A stretch of 28,106 nt of DNA from DATJPD01 sp036394195 (GTDB lineage: Bacteria > Pseudomonadota > Alphaproteobacteria > CACIAM-22H2). The position numbers and the translations under genes are program-made. The notes under the pieces were generated by a model. It was not told the origin of the DNA. It saw only the letters and a program-made list of their open reading frames with translations, and made no database searches. Of the stretch, positions 1 to 7,494 are shown piece after piece. The stretch lies in contig DASWFO010000302.1 of assembly GCA_036394195.1 (NCBI GenBank), positions 1 through 28,106 on the forward strand, written 5' to 3'. The stretch's first letter is position 1. Each line of letters opens with the position of its first letter.

Positions 1-44
1 GTGAAGGTTCCGGCCGCTTCGAGCGGACGTAAGCCGGCGGGCGC

Positions 45-938
45 TCAGCGCCGCGCGGCCGCCGCTTCGGTGGAGGCGATCCAGAGTCCCGCCGCCACCG
101 CCGCGATCCCGGCCAGCAGGGGCAGCCCGATGGGCTCGCCCAGGGTCAGCGCCGCGACGATCGACGCGGCCAGCGGGTTGACCGTGATGGTGCTGGCGAC
201 CCGGGTCGGGGTGGTCCGCTCGAGTGCCAACACCCACAGGTAGAAATTCACCGCCGCTCCACCCAGGCCGAGATAGACGATGGCGATCCATTGCGGTGCC
301 GCGAAGCCCGCCAGCGGCTGAAATCCGCCGCGCCAGGCCGCGAGCGCGACCAAGCAGACGGCACCCACGGCCATGCCGGCGGTGACGAAGGCGAGCGGGC
401 TCGAGCGCGCGATGAACGGCCGCGACCACACATTGTAGAGCGCCATGCAGAGCGCACCGCACACCATGATCGCGTCGCCGCGCCAGGCGCCGGGCGGGGC
501 CGCGGCGAGGCCGGCCGCCAGTGCCATGGCGACGCCGCCCATGGCGAGCAGCACGCCCCACGTCTTGCGCGCCGTCAGGCGCTCGATGCCGAGGACGGCA
601 CCGACCAGCATGGTCAGGAGCGGCAGGGTCGACAGCGCCAAGGCGCCGCGGCCCGCGATCGTGAACAGGAGGGCGGCATTGTAGATCACCGGAAAGATGC
701 CGAAGAACAGGAGCCCCAGCAGCGCCACGGCGAGCCAATCGGCCCGCCGCGGCCAGCGTGCCGACACGGCGAGCGTCACCGGCAGCAGGAAGATCACCCC
801 GCCGGCATAGCGCAGCGCTCCCAGGGTGATCGGGTCGGTGGCGCCGATGACGATCCGCGTTACGCCGAGGGCGATGCCGCCGAGGGTACTGGAGATGATG
901 GCCGCGCCGACTCCCAGGTGTTCGGCGCGGCGTTCCAT
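45..938 (-). CDS. EamA/DMT-family inner-membrane transporter
   Basis: A 297-aa hydrophobic protein with about ten membrane segments in two EamA-type halves, as in drug/metabolite transporters (COG0697). The first half begins near the N-terminal GAAIISSTLGGIALG stretch; the second follows a GDAIMVCGALCMALYNVWSRP segment and contains the family-typical P-L-AASIVAALTLGEP element near the C-terminus. The open frame runs upstream to 1070, but that extension is antisense to the radical SAM gene and has no membrane character. I therefore start at the ATG at 938, one base after the TGA of the upstream gene (TGAGATG), which implies translational coupling. Substrate cannot be told; members export amino acids, metabolites or drugs. 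The family call is firm, the role is not. If the two genes share a transcript, it is under the LexA box at 2061. Confidence 0.9.
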   Translation of the reverse strand: MERRAEHLGVGAAIISSTLGGIALGVTRIVIGATDPITLGALRYAGGVIFLLPVTLAVSARWPRRADWLAVALLGLLFFGIFPVIYNAALLFTIAGRGALALSTLPLLTMLVGAVLGIERLTARKTWGVLLAMGGVAMALAAGLAAAPPGAWRGDAIMVCGALCMALYNVWSRPFIARSSPLAFVTAGMAVGAVCLVALAAWRGGFQPLAGFAAPQWIAIVYLGLGGAAVNFYLWVLALERTTPTRVASTITVNPLAASIVAALTLGEPIGLPLLAGIAAVAAGLWIASTEAAAARR

Positions 939-939
939 C

Positions 940-2037
940 TCACAACAGCCGCAGCTGGTCGCCGGCCTGCGGCGGCGCTTTGAACTGCGACATGTCGGGA
1001 TGCCAGTCGTTGCGGTTGAAGCCGAGCCGCGCACAGGCCAGGCGGAAGCGCTTGCGCAAGAGCTCGGCATAGGGGCCGTCGCCGCGCATGCGGCTGCCCC
1101 AGTTCGGATCGTTGAGCTTGCCGCCGCGCGCCCCGCGGATCAGCGACAGCACGTGCTTGGCCTTGAGCGGCGCGTGGGCTTCCAGCCATTCGGTGAACAG
1201 GTCTTTGATCTCGAAGGGCAGGCGCAGCAGCGTGTAGCCGGCGGACACCGCCCCCATCTCGCGCGCCGCGCCGAGGATCGCCTCCATCTCGCCGTCGGTG
1301 AGCGCCGGGATCATCGGCGCCGCCATCACGCCGGTGGGCACGCCGGCCTCGCTCAGCCCCTTGATCGCGGCGAGCCGGCGGCTCGGCGTCGAGGCGCGCG
1401 GCTCCATCTTGTTGGCGAGATGGCGGTCGAGCGTGGTGATCGAGATGAACACGCGGGCGAGGTCGCGCTGGGCCATCGGCGCGATGAGGTCGAGATCGCG
1501 CAAGACCAGCGCCGACTTGGTGACGATGCTGAACGGGTGATTGAACGCGACGAGGGTTTCGAGGATGCCGCGGGTGATCTTCCACTCGCGCTCGACCGGC
1601 TGATAGGGATCGGTGTTGGTGCCCATCGCGATCGGCGACACGACATAGCCGGGCTTGCGCAGCTCGGCCGCCAGGAGCCGGCCGGCCTCGGGCTTGGCGA
1701 AGATCTTGGTCTCGAAATCGAGCCCGGTGGAAAGTCCGAAATAGGCGTGGCTCGGCCGCGCGAAGCAGTAGATGCAGCCGTGCTCGCAGCCGCGATAGGG
1801 ATTGATCGACTGACTGAACGGCACGTCGGGCGAATCGTTGTGGGCGATGATCTTGCGCGTGCTGTCGACGGTGACCGTCGTTTGCACCGCCGGCGGCCCG
1901 TCGTCTTCGCCTTCGTCGCCGGCCGTTCGTTGCCAGCCGTCGTCGACGGCCTGGCGCGTCGCCGTCTCGAAGCGGCCGGTCGGATTGCCGATGGCGCCGC
2001 GGCCTTTGCGCGGCTGGGCGGGAATGGGATCGACCAT
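940..2037 (-). CDS. PA0069-type radical SAM protein (SplB-like, COG1533)
   Basis: A 365-aa radical SAM protein. The cluster-binding motif C-x3-C-x2-C is seen as Cys84, Cys88 and Cys91 within RGCEHGCIYCFARPSH, just after the conserved NPYRGC lead. Downstream elements MGTNTDPYQPVE, SIVTKSALVLRDLDL and the GVMAAPMIPALTD stretch match the PA0069/SplB-like group, known from family similarity to include spore photoproduct lyase relatives. The true substrate of this branch is not established. The ATG at 2037 lies 23 bases from a perfect LexA box (2061-2075), so DNA-damage induction is a reasonable inference; no clear Shine-Dalgarno is visible. The 3' end is coupled to the EamA transporter (TGAGATG). 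Family call is strong; a role in repair is inference. Confidence 0.93.
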   Translation of the reverse strand: MVDPIPAQPRKGRGAIGNPTGRFETATRQAVDDGWQRTAGDEGEDDGPPAVQTTVTVDSTRKIIAHNDSPDVPFSQSINPYRGCEHGCIYCFARPSHAYFGLSTGLDFETKIFAKPEAGRLLAAELRKPGYVVSPIAMGTNTDPYQPVEREWKITRGILETLVAFNHPFSIVTKSALVLRDLDLIAPMAQRDLARVFISITTLDRHLANKMEPRASTPSRRLAAIKGLSEAGVPTGVMAAPMIPALTDGEMEAILGAAREMGAVSAGYTLLRLPFEIKDLFTEWLEAHAPLKAKHVLSLIRGARGGKLNDPNWGSRMRGDGPYAELLRKRFRLACARLGFNRNDWHPDMSQFKAPPQAGDQLRLL

Positions 2038-2060
2038 GCCGGGATTATGGGCCCGGATGA

Positions 2061-2075
2061 GAACATTTCAAGAAC
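2061..2075 (-). promoter_or_regulatory. LexA (SOS) box upstream of radical SAM gene
   Basis: GAACATTTCAAGAAC on the plus strand, i.e. GTTC-N7-GTTC toward the minus-strand gene. This is the LexA consensus known for Alphaproteobacteria. It lies 23 bases upstream of the ATG at 2037, where it would overlap the promoter. The surrounding 22 bases (2055-2076) recur exactly at 16849-16870, upstream of another gene. The motif match is seen; LexA binding is inferred. Confidence 0.85.
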
Positions 2076-2092
2076 AAATTAGCGGGCGAGCG

Positions 2093-2812
2093 TCACGCCT
2101 GCTTGGCGCGTTGCGGTACGCCCGTAGCCCAGTACTCGAGGGCAAGCACGGCCGCGAGGGCTGCGAGCGGCAGCACCAAGCCCCAAAACCCGGCAAACGC
2201 AAATCCCAGCGCGCCGGCCAGGGCGCCGATCGCAAACGAGATCATGGCCGGTGCAAAGCGCTTCAGTCGCCCGATCGCCGCAGCCCGCCTGTCTGTTGAT
2301 CGGCCAGGAAACGCGTCGACAGCGTCGATGACGAACTGCGTCACATTGCCGGTCATCACCGTCGTCGGCACCAGGGTCGGCAGCACGAGACGGGCGGCCG
2401 CGTTCTGCACGGCCATGGCCGCGACGCCGATCAGACCGGTTGCGACGGCGTCCGGCGCGTCTGCCTGCCCGAACGGCGCCCAGGACAGCCCGGCGGCCAT
2501 GAACGCCGCCAGCAAGACCCATTGCAGGGCGAAGAGGGGAATCATGGCGGAGCGGGACAGCGCTTCATGCGCGCGCACGATCAGGCAGATCAGGGCGACG
2601 ACCGCCATGAAGACCGGCAGCGCCAGGAGTTTGGCGACGACGCCCGGTCCCGGGGAGACGATCGCGGCGCCGATCAACACGAAATTCCCGGTCACGTGCG
2701 CCGTGAACAGACCGAACAGCGCGATGAACCCGAAGGTGTCGACGAAGCCGGCGACGAAGCTGAGGCCGAGGGCGAGGGCGCCAGGCGCGGCGGCGGATCG
2801 GGGCTCAGTCAT
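2093..2812 (-). CDS. DUF1275 (YoaK-like) membrane protein
   Basis: A 239-aa protein with about six membrane segments. The N-terminal AGFVDTFGFIALFGLFTAHVTGN and the later TTVMTGNVTQFVIDA segments are the two hallmark TGN-containing repeats of DUF1275/YoaK (COG3619). No biochemical function is established for this family; a transport or membrane-stress role is often guessed. The ATG at 2812 follows, by two bases, the stop of an 18-codon relic reading frame (2816-2872) that has a strong ribosome binding site, so it may be translated by reinitiation. It is separated from the radical SAM operon by the LexA box region, and both lie on the same strand. Confidence 0.9.
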   Translation of the reverse strand: MTEPRSAAAPGALALGLSFVAGFVDTFGFIALFGLFTAHVTGNFVLIGAAIVSPGPGVVAKLLALPVFMAVVALICLIVRAHEALSRSAMIPLFALQWVLLAAFMAAGLSWAPFGQADAPDAVATGLIGVAAMAVQNAAARLVLPTLVPTTVMTGNVTQFVIDAVDAFPGRSTDRRAAAIGRLKRFAPAMISFAIGALAGALGFAFAGFWGLVLPLAALAAVLALEYWATGVPQRAKQA

Positions 2813-2815
2813 GGT

Positions 2816-2872
2816 TCACCACCCGAATCTCAATTCGACGCCAGCACCGGCACCGATGATCCCGACCTTCAT
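2816..2872 (-). pseudogene. Deletion-scar mini-ORF: dinucleotide-binding start fused to porin end
   Basis: The 18-codon frame MKVGIIGAGAGVELRFGW has a very good AAGGGAGG Shine-Dalgarno six bases before its ATG. Its first nine codons (MKVGIIGAG) look like the Rossmann start of an NAD(P)-dependent reductase. Its last seven (VELRFGW) are identical in protein to the end of the intact porin at 4652-6076, and the DNA around that stop is nearly identical to 4649-4671. I read it as two former genes joined by an in-frame deletion. The stop sits just ahead of the DUF1275 start. The fusion is seen; the deletion history is inferred, and the reductase assignment rests on nine residues only. Confidence 0.6.
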
Positions 2873-2950
2873 AGACGGCCTCCCTTCGCGGCTGGATAGC
2901 TCAACAGGCGCGCCGTCAGCCCGGATATAAAGTCTCTGCCCCTTCCCGGC

Positions 2951-4582
2951 TTAGACCGCTACGAAATGAGAAACCTTGGGGGTCCCCGTGACGTGGAAGC
3001 CGGCGACGGCATCCTGCAATAGACGGTCCGCGTTGGTGACGCGTTCGTGCTGGCGCAGGTGTTCGACCCACGACTCCACATAGAACGTCTCGACGAAGCG
3101 GCCCTCCGATGCGGTGTCCTCGAAGATACCCCACGCATAGGCGCCATCGCGCCGTCGTTCGGGCCCCAATTTCTGCAGCGCGGCAAGAAAGGCCGCGCGA
3201 TCGGCCGGCCTGACCCGGTATTCGACCGTCACCAGCACGGGCCCGCGATCGGGCTCGATCTCGTGCAGGATCGCCGGGGCCGGCCAGTGCAGCGACGGCG
3301 TCAGGTCGGCCGCCGCGCCGGTTTGCAGTTTCCACCGCCAGGTCAACGGGATCATCGCGAGCGCTCCGGCCGCCGCCGCAAGGTGGGCCGCCGGCAGCCC
3401 CATGACGTCGGCCGCCTTCCCCCACACCGCACTGCTGAGCGTGAGGGCGCCGAACATCACGGTCATGTAGAGGGCGAGCCCGCGCCCGCGCACCCATTCC
3501 GGCAGCGCCACCTGGGCGGAGACGTTGAGGGAGGCCAGAACGGCGATCCACGCGGCACCGGCGAGAACGCCCGCGCACAGGGCCACGGCTGTGCTTTTGG
3601 CCAGGCCGAACCCTACCAGGGCCAGCGCTGTGCCCAGCGTGCCAGCGGCCACCAGCCTGTCCGGCCCCAGCTTGTCTTTGAGCCACGCGAGCACAAAGGC
3701 GCCGGCGACCGCGCCGCTGCCGATGGCACCCAGCAAGATGCCGTAGACCTCCGGGCCGCCGCCGATGCGGTCGCGCGCCACCAGCGGCAGCAGTGCCCAA
3801 TAGGCGCCGGCAAACACGAAGAAGCTCACGGCGCGCACCATGGTCGCGCGCAGAGGCGCGTTGTGGCGTCCGTGCCGAATGCCGGACACCATCGCGGCCC
3901 ACAGGCGCTCCGCCGGCAAGTGGTGCCCGCGGCGTTCGGGCGGACGCCACCAGACGAGCGCGCCCACCACAGCCAGATTGCCGATCGTGTTGAGCCAGAA
4001 CGGGGCCGCGATCCCGAGGGTAGCTATGACGGCGCCACCGAGCGCCGGCCCGATGGCGCGGCTGATGTTGAAGCCGACGCTGTTCAAGGTCACGGCCGGC
4101 GCCAGGTCCGCCTTGGGAACGAGCTCTGGCACGACCGCCTGCCAGGCCGGCGCGATGAGCACGCTGCCGACCCCGATCAAAAACGTGAACAGCAGCAGCA
4201 ACGACGGGGTCACCAGATCGAGCCACACCAGGGCCGACAGGCCCGCGCAGATCACCGACGTGGCGATCTCGACAACGATGAGCAGTCGGCGGCGGTCGAC
4301 GACGTCGGCGAGCGCGCCCGACGGCAGCGCGAACAGGAACATCGGCAAGGTCGCCGCGACCTGGACCATCGCCACGACGAACGGATCGGGTGCCAGGCCC
4401 GTCATCAGCCAGCTGGACGCGGTGTTGTACATCCACGTGCCGACATTGGAGACGAGCGTTGCCAGCCACAGCACGGTGAACGCGGCGTAACGGAACGGCG
4501 CCCACGGCGAGCCGGCCCGCGGAGGTGCAGCACCTTCCACCGCCTCGCCCGGTGTCATTCCTGCGTCTGGGTCGTGGGTCAA
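2951..4582 (-). CDS. MFS exporter with C-terminal ABM-like domain
   Basis: A 543-aa protein with about twelve membrane segments (residues 30-420), of the EntS-like MFS_3 / transmembrane secretion effector group. WLATLVSNVGTWMYNTASSWLM near residue 40-60 and ALPSGALADVVDRRRLL at 85-101 are typical. Residues ~447-543 form a soluble alpha/beta tail (PVLVTVEYRV, FYVESWVEHLRQHERVT) like an antibiotic-biosynthesis-monooxygenase dimeric barrel; this architecture is known in the family. The probable start is TTG at 4582, preceded by GGAGG with ten-base spacing; an ATG eight codons in is the alternative. It lies 69 bases after the porin gene on the same strand, so inner-membrane exporter and outer-membrane channel may be co-transcribed. 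Cargo unknown. Confidence 0.9.
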   Translation of the reverse strand: MTHDPDAGMTPGEAVEGAAPPRAGSPWAPFRYAAFTVLWLATLVSNVGTWMYNTASSWLMTGLAPDPFVVAMVQVAATLPMFLFALPSGALADVVDRRRLLIVVEIATSVICAGLSALVWLDLVTPSLLLLFTFLIGVGSVLIAPAWQAVVPELVPKADLAPAVTLNSVGFNISRAIGPALGGAVIATLGIAAPFWLNTIGNLAVVGALVWWRPPERRGHHLPAERLWAAMVSGIRHGRHNAPLRATMVRAVSFFVFAGAYWALLPLVARDRIGGGPEVYGILLGAIGSGAVAGAFVLAWLKDKLGPDRLVAAGTLGTALALVGFGLAKSTAVALCAGVLAGAAWIAVLASLNVSAQVALPEWVRGRGLALYMTVMFGALTLSSAVWGKAADVMGLPAAHLAAAAGALAMIPLTWRWKLQTGAAADLTPSLHWPAPAILHEIEPDRGPVLVTVEYRVRPADRAAFLAALQKLGPERRRDGAYAWGIFEDTASEGRFVETFYVESWVEHLRQHERVTNADRLLQDAVAGFHVTGTPKVSHFVAV

Positions 4583-4651
4583 ACCAGCGGTTCCTCCGAG
4601 GTCGAACGATCTGTGCAGAGCGTCATTGCTGTGGGCTCGCCGACACGGTCT

Positions 4652-6076
4652 TCACCACCCGAATCTCAGTTCTACGCCTAGATAGTCGGAATCATGGCCG
4701 CCGGCGCGCCGTACGGCGTCGCCGATCTGGAAATGGACTGCTTCCACCGCGGCGGCGACGTTGGCCGAGATGAGCCAGTCCGCGCGAATCTGGCCGTAGG
4801 CGCCGGTCCAGCTTCCGCCGCGTCCTGCGGTTCCCGGGACGGGGAGATTGGGCTGGACGTACACGGCATCCGCCGTCGTCTCGCGCCATTGCAGGCCGAT
4901 CGCGGTCAGCACGGTCAGGCGCCCCGTCGGCTTCACAGTGACCGACGGCTTCACGTGGATGATGTTCACGTAGCCCGTGTACCCCGCGAGCGTGAAATAG
5001 TAGCCGTTCGGAAACAGCGGGTTGAACGTCTCGAGCGTGCCGTCACCGGGACGACGATCGCCGGAGGCGGCGTCCACCTGCAGGCCGAGACGCGGCGTCC
5101 ACGCGGCACCTCTGAAGGTGTAACCCGCCAGGCTGCCGATCGCCCAGGCTCGCACCTTCGCGGCACCCACATTGCCGCCCTGGCCCATGGCTTCTGCGTC
5201 CCAGTCGAAGCCGTTCCAGGTCCCGGCATAGCGGACGTCGCCGATATTGCGCCGCTCGTCACCCGCGGCGTCGAGAAACCTGGCCCCTTGCAGCTGGTAT
5301 CGCGAATAGTAGACGGAGAGCTCGCCGGGGCCGATGTCTTTTCGTTCGACCCTGAAGCCGCCGTATTGGAAATGGCTGTTGGAAAAATCGTCAAATGGCC
5401 GGTGGTTCCGGTTCTGAACCGGGTGGCTCCAGAACGAGATGATCCGCCAGGGCGACATCTCCCAGTCGACCCAGGCCGCATCGAAGGATTGCCGCACGTT
5501 AGGTCCATCGCGGACGGAGACGAAGCGCTGCAGGTCGAACGCCATCTCCTGGCGCCCCAGTCGCGCCTTCAGCTCGCCGGGGCCGAGTGGATGGACATAG
5601 GCGACGAAGCCCTGCTCCAGGTCGACCTGGTCTTGATTGACCGGCGTGATGATCGCCTTCCCTGGTGCCCGGTCGTCTTGGAGCTGGGTGAAGATCTGCC
5701 AGTCTTCGTTCGGGTGGATGTCGGCGTGAATCTCGAGACGCTGCAGAAGGTAGCTCTGGCTCGGCTGCCCGCCGATGCCGAAGAACGTCGCGTTGTTGGA
5801 CTCATAGCGCTCGCGGAGATTGAGGCCGAACGACGCGTAGCTGCGGGGGTCGGCCGCCGACAGCGGAATGTATTTGAGGTTGTCGAATGGTTCCGTCCGC
5901 AGCCGGGGGTCTGCCAGTACCGACCAGTCCTCCCGCCAACGTTCAAATTGGATTGCCGGCCGCTGTGGCGGAGCCTCCCCACCGGCTGGTGCGGGCTCGT
6001 CGGCGCGAGCCTGCACAGTGATCGCGCAGACCGTCAGTAATATCGCGCACCACGCAGTTGAACCCCGACGCGCCAC
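4652..6076 (-). CDS. Alginate-export-family outer-membrane porin
   Basis: A 474-aa protein with an N-terminal signal peptide (STAWCAILLTVCAITVQARA, cleavage near ARA-D). The barrel shows alternating beta-strand segments such as YASFGLNLRERYESNNATFF, LEIHADIHPNEDWQIFTQLQ, LKARLGRQEMAFDLQRFVSVRDGPNVRQSFD and a final strand ending in LRFGW. These match the alginate_exp domain (PF13372), known as outer-membrane channels for anionic polymers or small solutes. The GTG at 6076 is the only start giving the full signal peptide, although its ribosome site is weak. It lies 35 bases downstream of the exported VOC gene. A relic of a second copy's last codons survives at 2816-2840. The real substrate is not known; alginate is only the family name. 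Confidence 0.9.
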   Translation of the reverse strand: MARRGSTAWCAILLTVCAITVQARADEPAPAGGEAPPQRPAIQFERWREDWSVLADPRLRTEPFDNLKYIPLSAADPRSYASFGLNLRERYESNNATFFGIGGQPSQSYLLQRLEIHADIHPNEDWQIFTQLQDDRAPGKAIITPVNQDQVDLEQGFVAYVHPLGPGELKARLGRQEMAFDLQRFVSVRDGPNVRQSFDAAWVDWEMSPWRIISFWSHPVQNRNHRPFDDFSNSHFQYGGFRVERKDIGPGELSVYYSRYQLQGARFLDAAGDERRNIGDVRYAGTWNGFDWDAEAMGQGGNVGAAKVRAWAIGSLAGYTFRGAAWTPRLGLQVDAASGDRRPGDGTLETFNPLFPNGYYFTLAGYTGYVNIIHVKPSVTVKPTGRLTVLTAIGLQWRETTADAVYVQPNLPVPGTAGRGGSWTGAYGQIRADWLISANVAAAVEAVHFQIGDAVRRAGGHDSDYLGVELRFGW

Positions 6077-6111
6077 GAAGGCAGGGGCGTGTCTTGGATG
6101 GCGGCCTCGGC

Positions 6112-7032
6112 TCAGTGTGCGCGCTCGGCGTGGATCTCGGCGATATATCCGCCCGGAAACTGCACGATCGCGGCGCTGCGCGGTCCGGCGAGGTAGGGCT
6201 CCACGAGCACGGTGGCGCCCGCCGCCTTCGCCTTGCCGAGGGTCGCGTCGAGGTCGGACACCTCGTATCCCGTCATTTCGTGGCCGTAAGGGTAAGGGAG
6301 ATGTCCGTCGGTCACGAGCACCGTTGTTTTTCCGAACATCGACTCAAGCCGGACCCTCCGATAAACGTCGGCCGGTCGGCCGATCTCGACGCCGGGCGCC
6401 TTGGGGTCGTCGGCGACGACCTTGCCGTGCGAAAAGGCCACAAACCGCCGGATGAATTCATTGGCCCGGCCGCGCGACAGATAGACGCGATTCTCAGGCA
6501 CCGTCTGCAGCTTTTCATAGGTCGGTGCGGTGGTGTGCCAATAGAGCTGCATATTCACTCCCCCCGGCCATTGGATCACCGCATCGCGGCCGATCGGATC
6601 GTTGAACGGGGCGACGATGATATCGGCACCATTCGCCCGGGCGGCGCGGATCGCCGCATCCATGTCGGTGACCAGATAGCCGGTCCGCTCGCTGCCGAAC
6701 GGATAGGGTATGGGCGTCTTGAAGCCGAAGACCGATATCGTGCCGGCCGGGGTCAGGACCAGCTGCGACATGGTGCTGCTGGGAGTCGGGGTGACGGTGA
6801 AGACCCCCTGCTTCGACGTCGTGCCGCCGAACGTTGCCACGACGCTTGCCACGAAGCGGTCGAACTCCTCCGGCGGGACATAGACGTGGGTGGTGTCGAA
6901 CTGAGGGCCGACGGCGACCTGAGGGCCGACCGCGAGCACCGGCGTCGTGGGCGCCGAAGCAGCCTGCGCGAACGAGCTGGCCAGACTTCCGAAGATCATG
7001 GCCGCGAGGGCGAGAGCCTTGAGCGTTTTCAT
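6112..7032 (-). CDS. Exported two-domain VOC (glyoxalase-like) protein
   Basis: A 306-aa protein with a clean signal peptide (MKTLKALALAAMIFGSLASSFAQA, cleavage near AQA-A). The mature part holds two VOC-like halves. Segment PIPYPFGSERTGYLVTDMD followed by a VIQWPGGVNMQLYW strand recurs later as HLPYPYGHEMTGYEVSDLD and IVQFPGGYIAEIHAE, showing an internal duplication. VOC proteins bind a metal between paired beta-alpha-beta-beta-beta units and include glyoxalases, extradiol dioxygenases and resistance proteins. Periplasmic location is unusual for the family. It sits between the DoxX gene (23 bases upstream) and the porin gene (35 bases downstream), so all three are probably one transcript. 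Substrate unknown; the VOC call is good, enzymatic activity is not shown. Confidence 0.85.
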   Translation of the reverse strand: MKTLKALALAAMIFGSLASSFAQAASAPTTPVLAVGPQVAVGPQFDTTHVYVPPEEFDRFVASVVATFGGTTSKQGVFTVTPTPSSTMSQLVLTPAGTISVFGFKTPIPYPFGSERTGYLVTDMDAAIRAARANGADIIVAPFNDPIGRDAVIQWPGGVNMQLYWHTTAPTYEKLQTVPENRVYLSRGRANEFIRRFVAFSHGKVVADDPKAPGVEIGRPADVYRRVRLESMFGKTTVLVTDGHLPYPYGHEMTGYEVSDLDATLGKAKAAGATVLVEPYLAGPRSAAIVQFPGGYIAEIHAERAH

Positions 7033-7055
7033 GGCGGTGTCTCCAAAAGGCGCCT

Positions 7056-7493
7056 TCAGTTCGGTTGAGGCCGCCGTGCACGTTCAGCGACCAGGGCGGC
7101 CAGGACGAATCCGGCGATCAGGCCGAGATGCTCGAAAAAAGCGTTGAGTGCGGCCGAGCGGGCGTCACCCTGCAGAGCCCAGAAATTATTCGCCACGAAC
7201 ATGGCGAACGCGGTGAAGACGCCGAGCGCACCGGCGCCCAGCCAGAGCCAGCGTCCCGAGATCACCAGCGCGGCGCCGACGATTTCGACGGCGATGGTCA
7301 GGCTCGCCCAAAACCAGCCGGGATACAGGCCGAAATGCTCCTGCTCGGCCACCGCGGCGGAAAAGTCGGAGAGCTTGACCAGTCCGCCCAGCAGATACGC
7401 GCTGGTCAATGCGATCCGGGCGGCGGGCCAAGTCCATGGCCAGGCGAGGATCGCATCGACCCAGCGCGGCGCGGACGCGAGGCGGCCGGTCAT
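7056..7493 (-). CDS. DoxX-family membrane protein
   Basis: A 145-aa protein with four membrane segments. ARIALTSAYLLGGLVKLSDF near residue 25-45 is the DoxX signature, followed by ASLTIAVEIVGAALVISG and FVANNFWALQG. DoxX-family proteins are small inner-membrane proteins linked to quinone-dependent or thiol/oxidative-stress systems in characterised cases; none is specific enough to assign a reaction here. The ATG at 7493 follows the amidohydrolase stop by one base (TGAGATG), the same coupling seen in the radical SAM/EamA pair. It therefore belongs to the XapX-amidohydrolase-DoxX unit. Confidence 0.88.
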   Translation of the reverse strand: MTGRLASAPRWVDAILAWPWTWPAARIALTSAYLLGGLVKLSDFSAAVAEQEHFGLYPGWFWASLTIAVEIVGAALVISGRWLWLGAGALGVFTAFAMFVANNFWALQGDARSAALNAFFEHLGLIAGFVLAALVAERARRPQPN

Positions 7494-7494
7494 C

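Noticed and set aside
826..2082. A 418-codon plus-strand frame across the radical SAM gene
   Set aside because: Antisense to the CxxxCxxC radical SAM protein; no recognisable features.
3047..4681. A 544-codon plus-strand frame across the MFS exporter
   Set aside because: Antisense shadow rich in Arg, Gln and His; the minus strand encodes a clear twelve-helix transporter.
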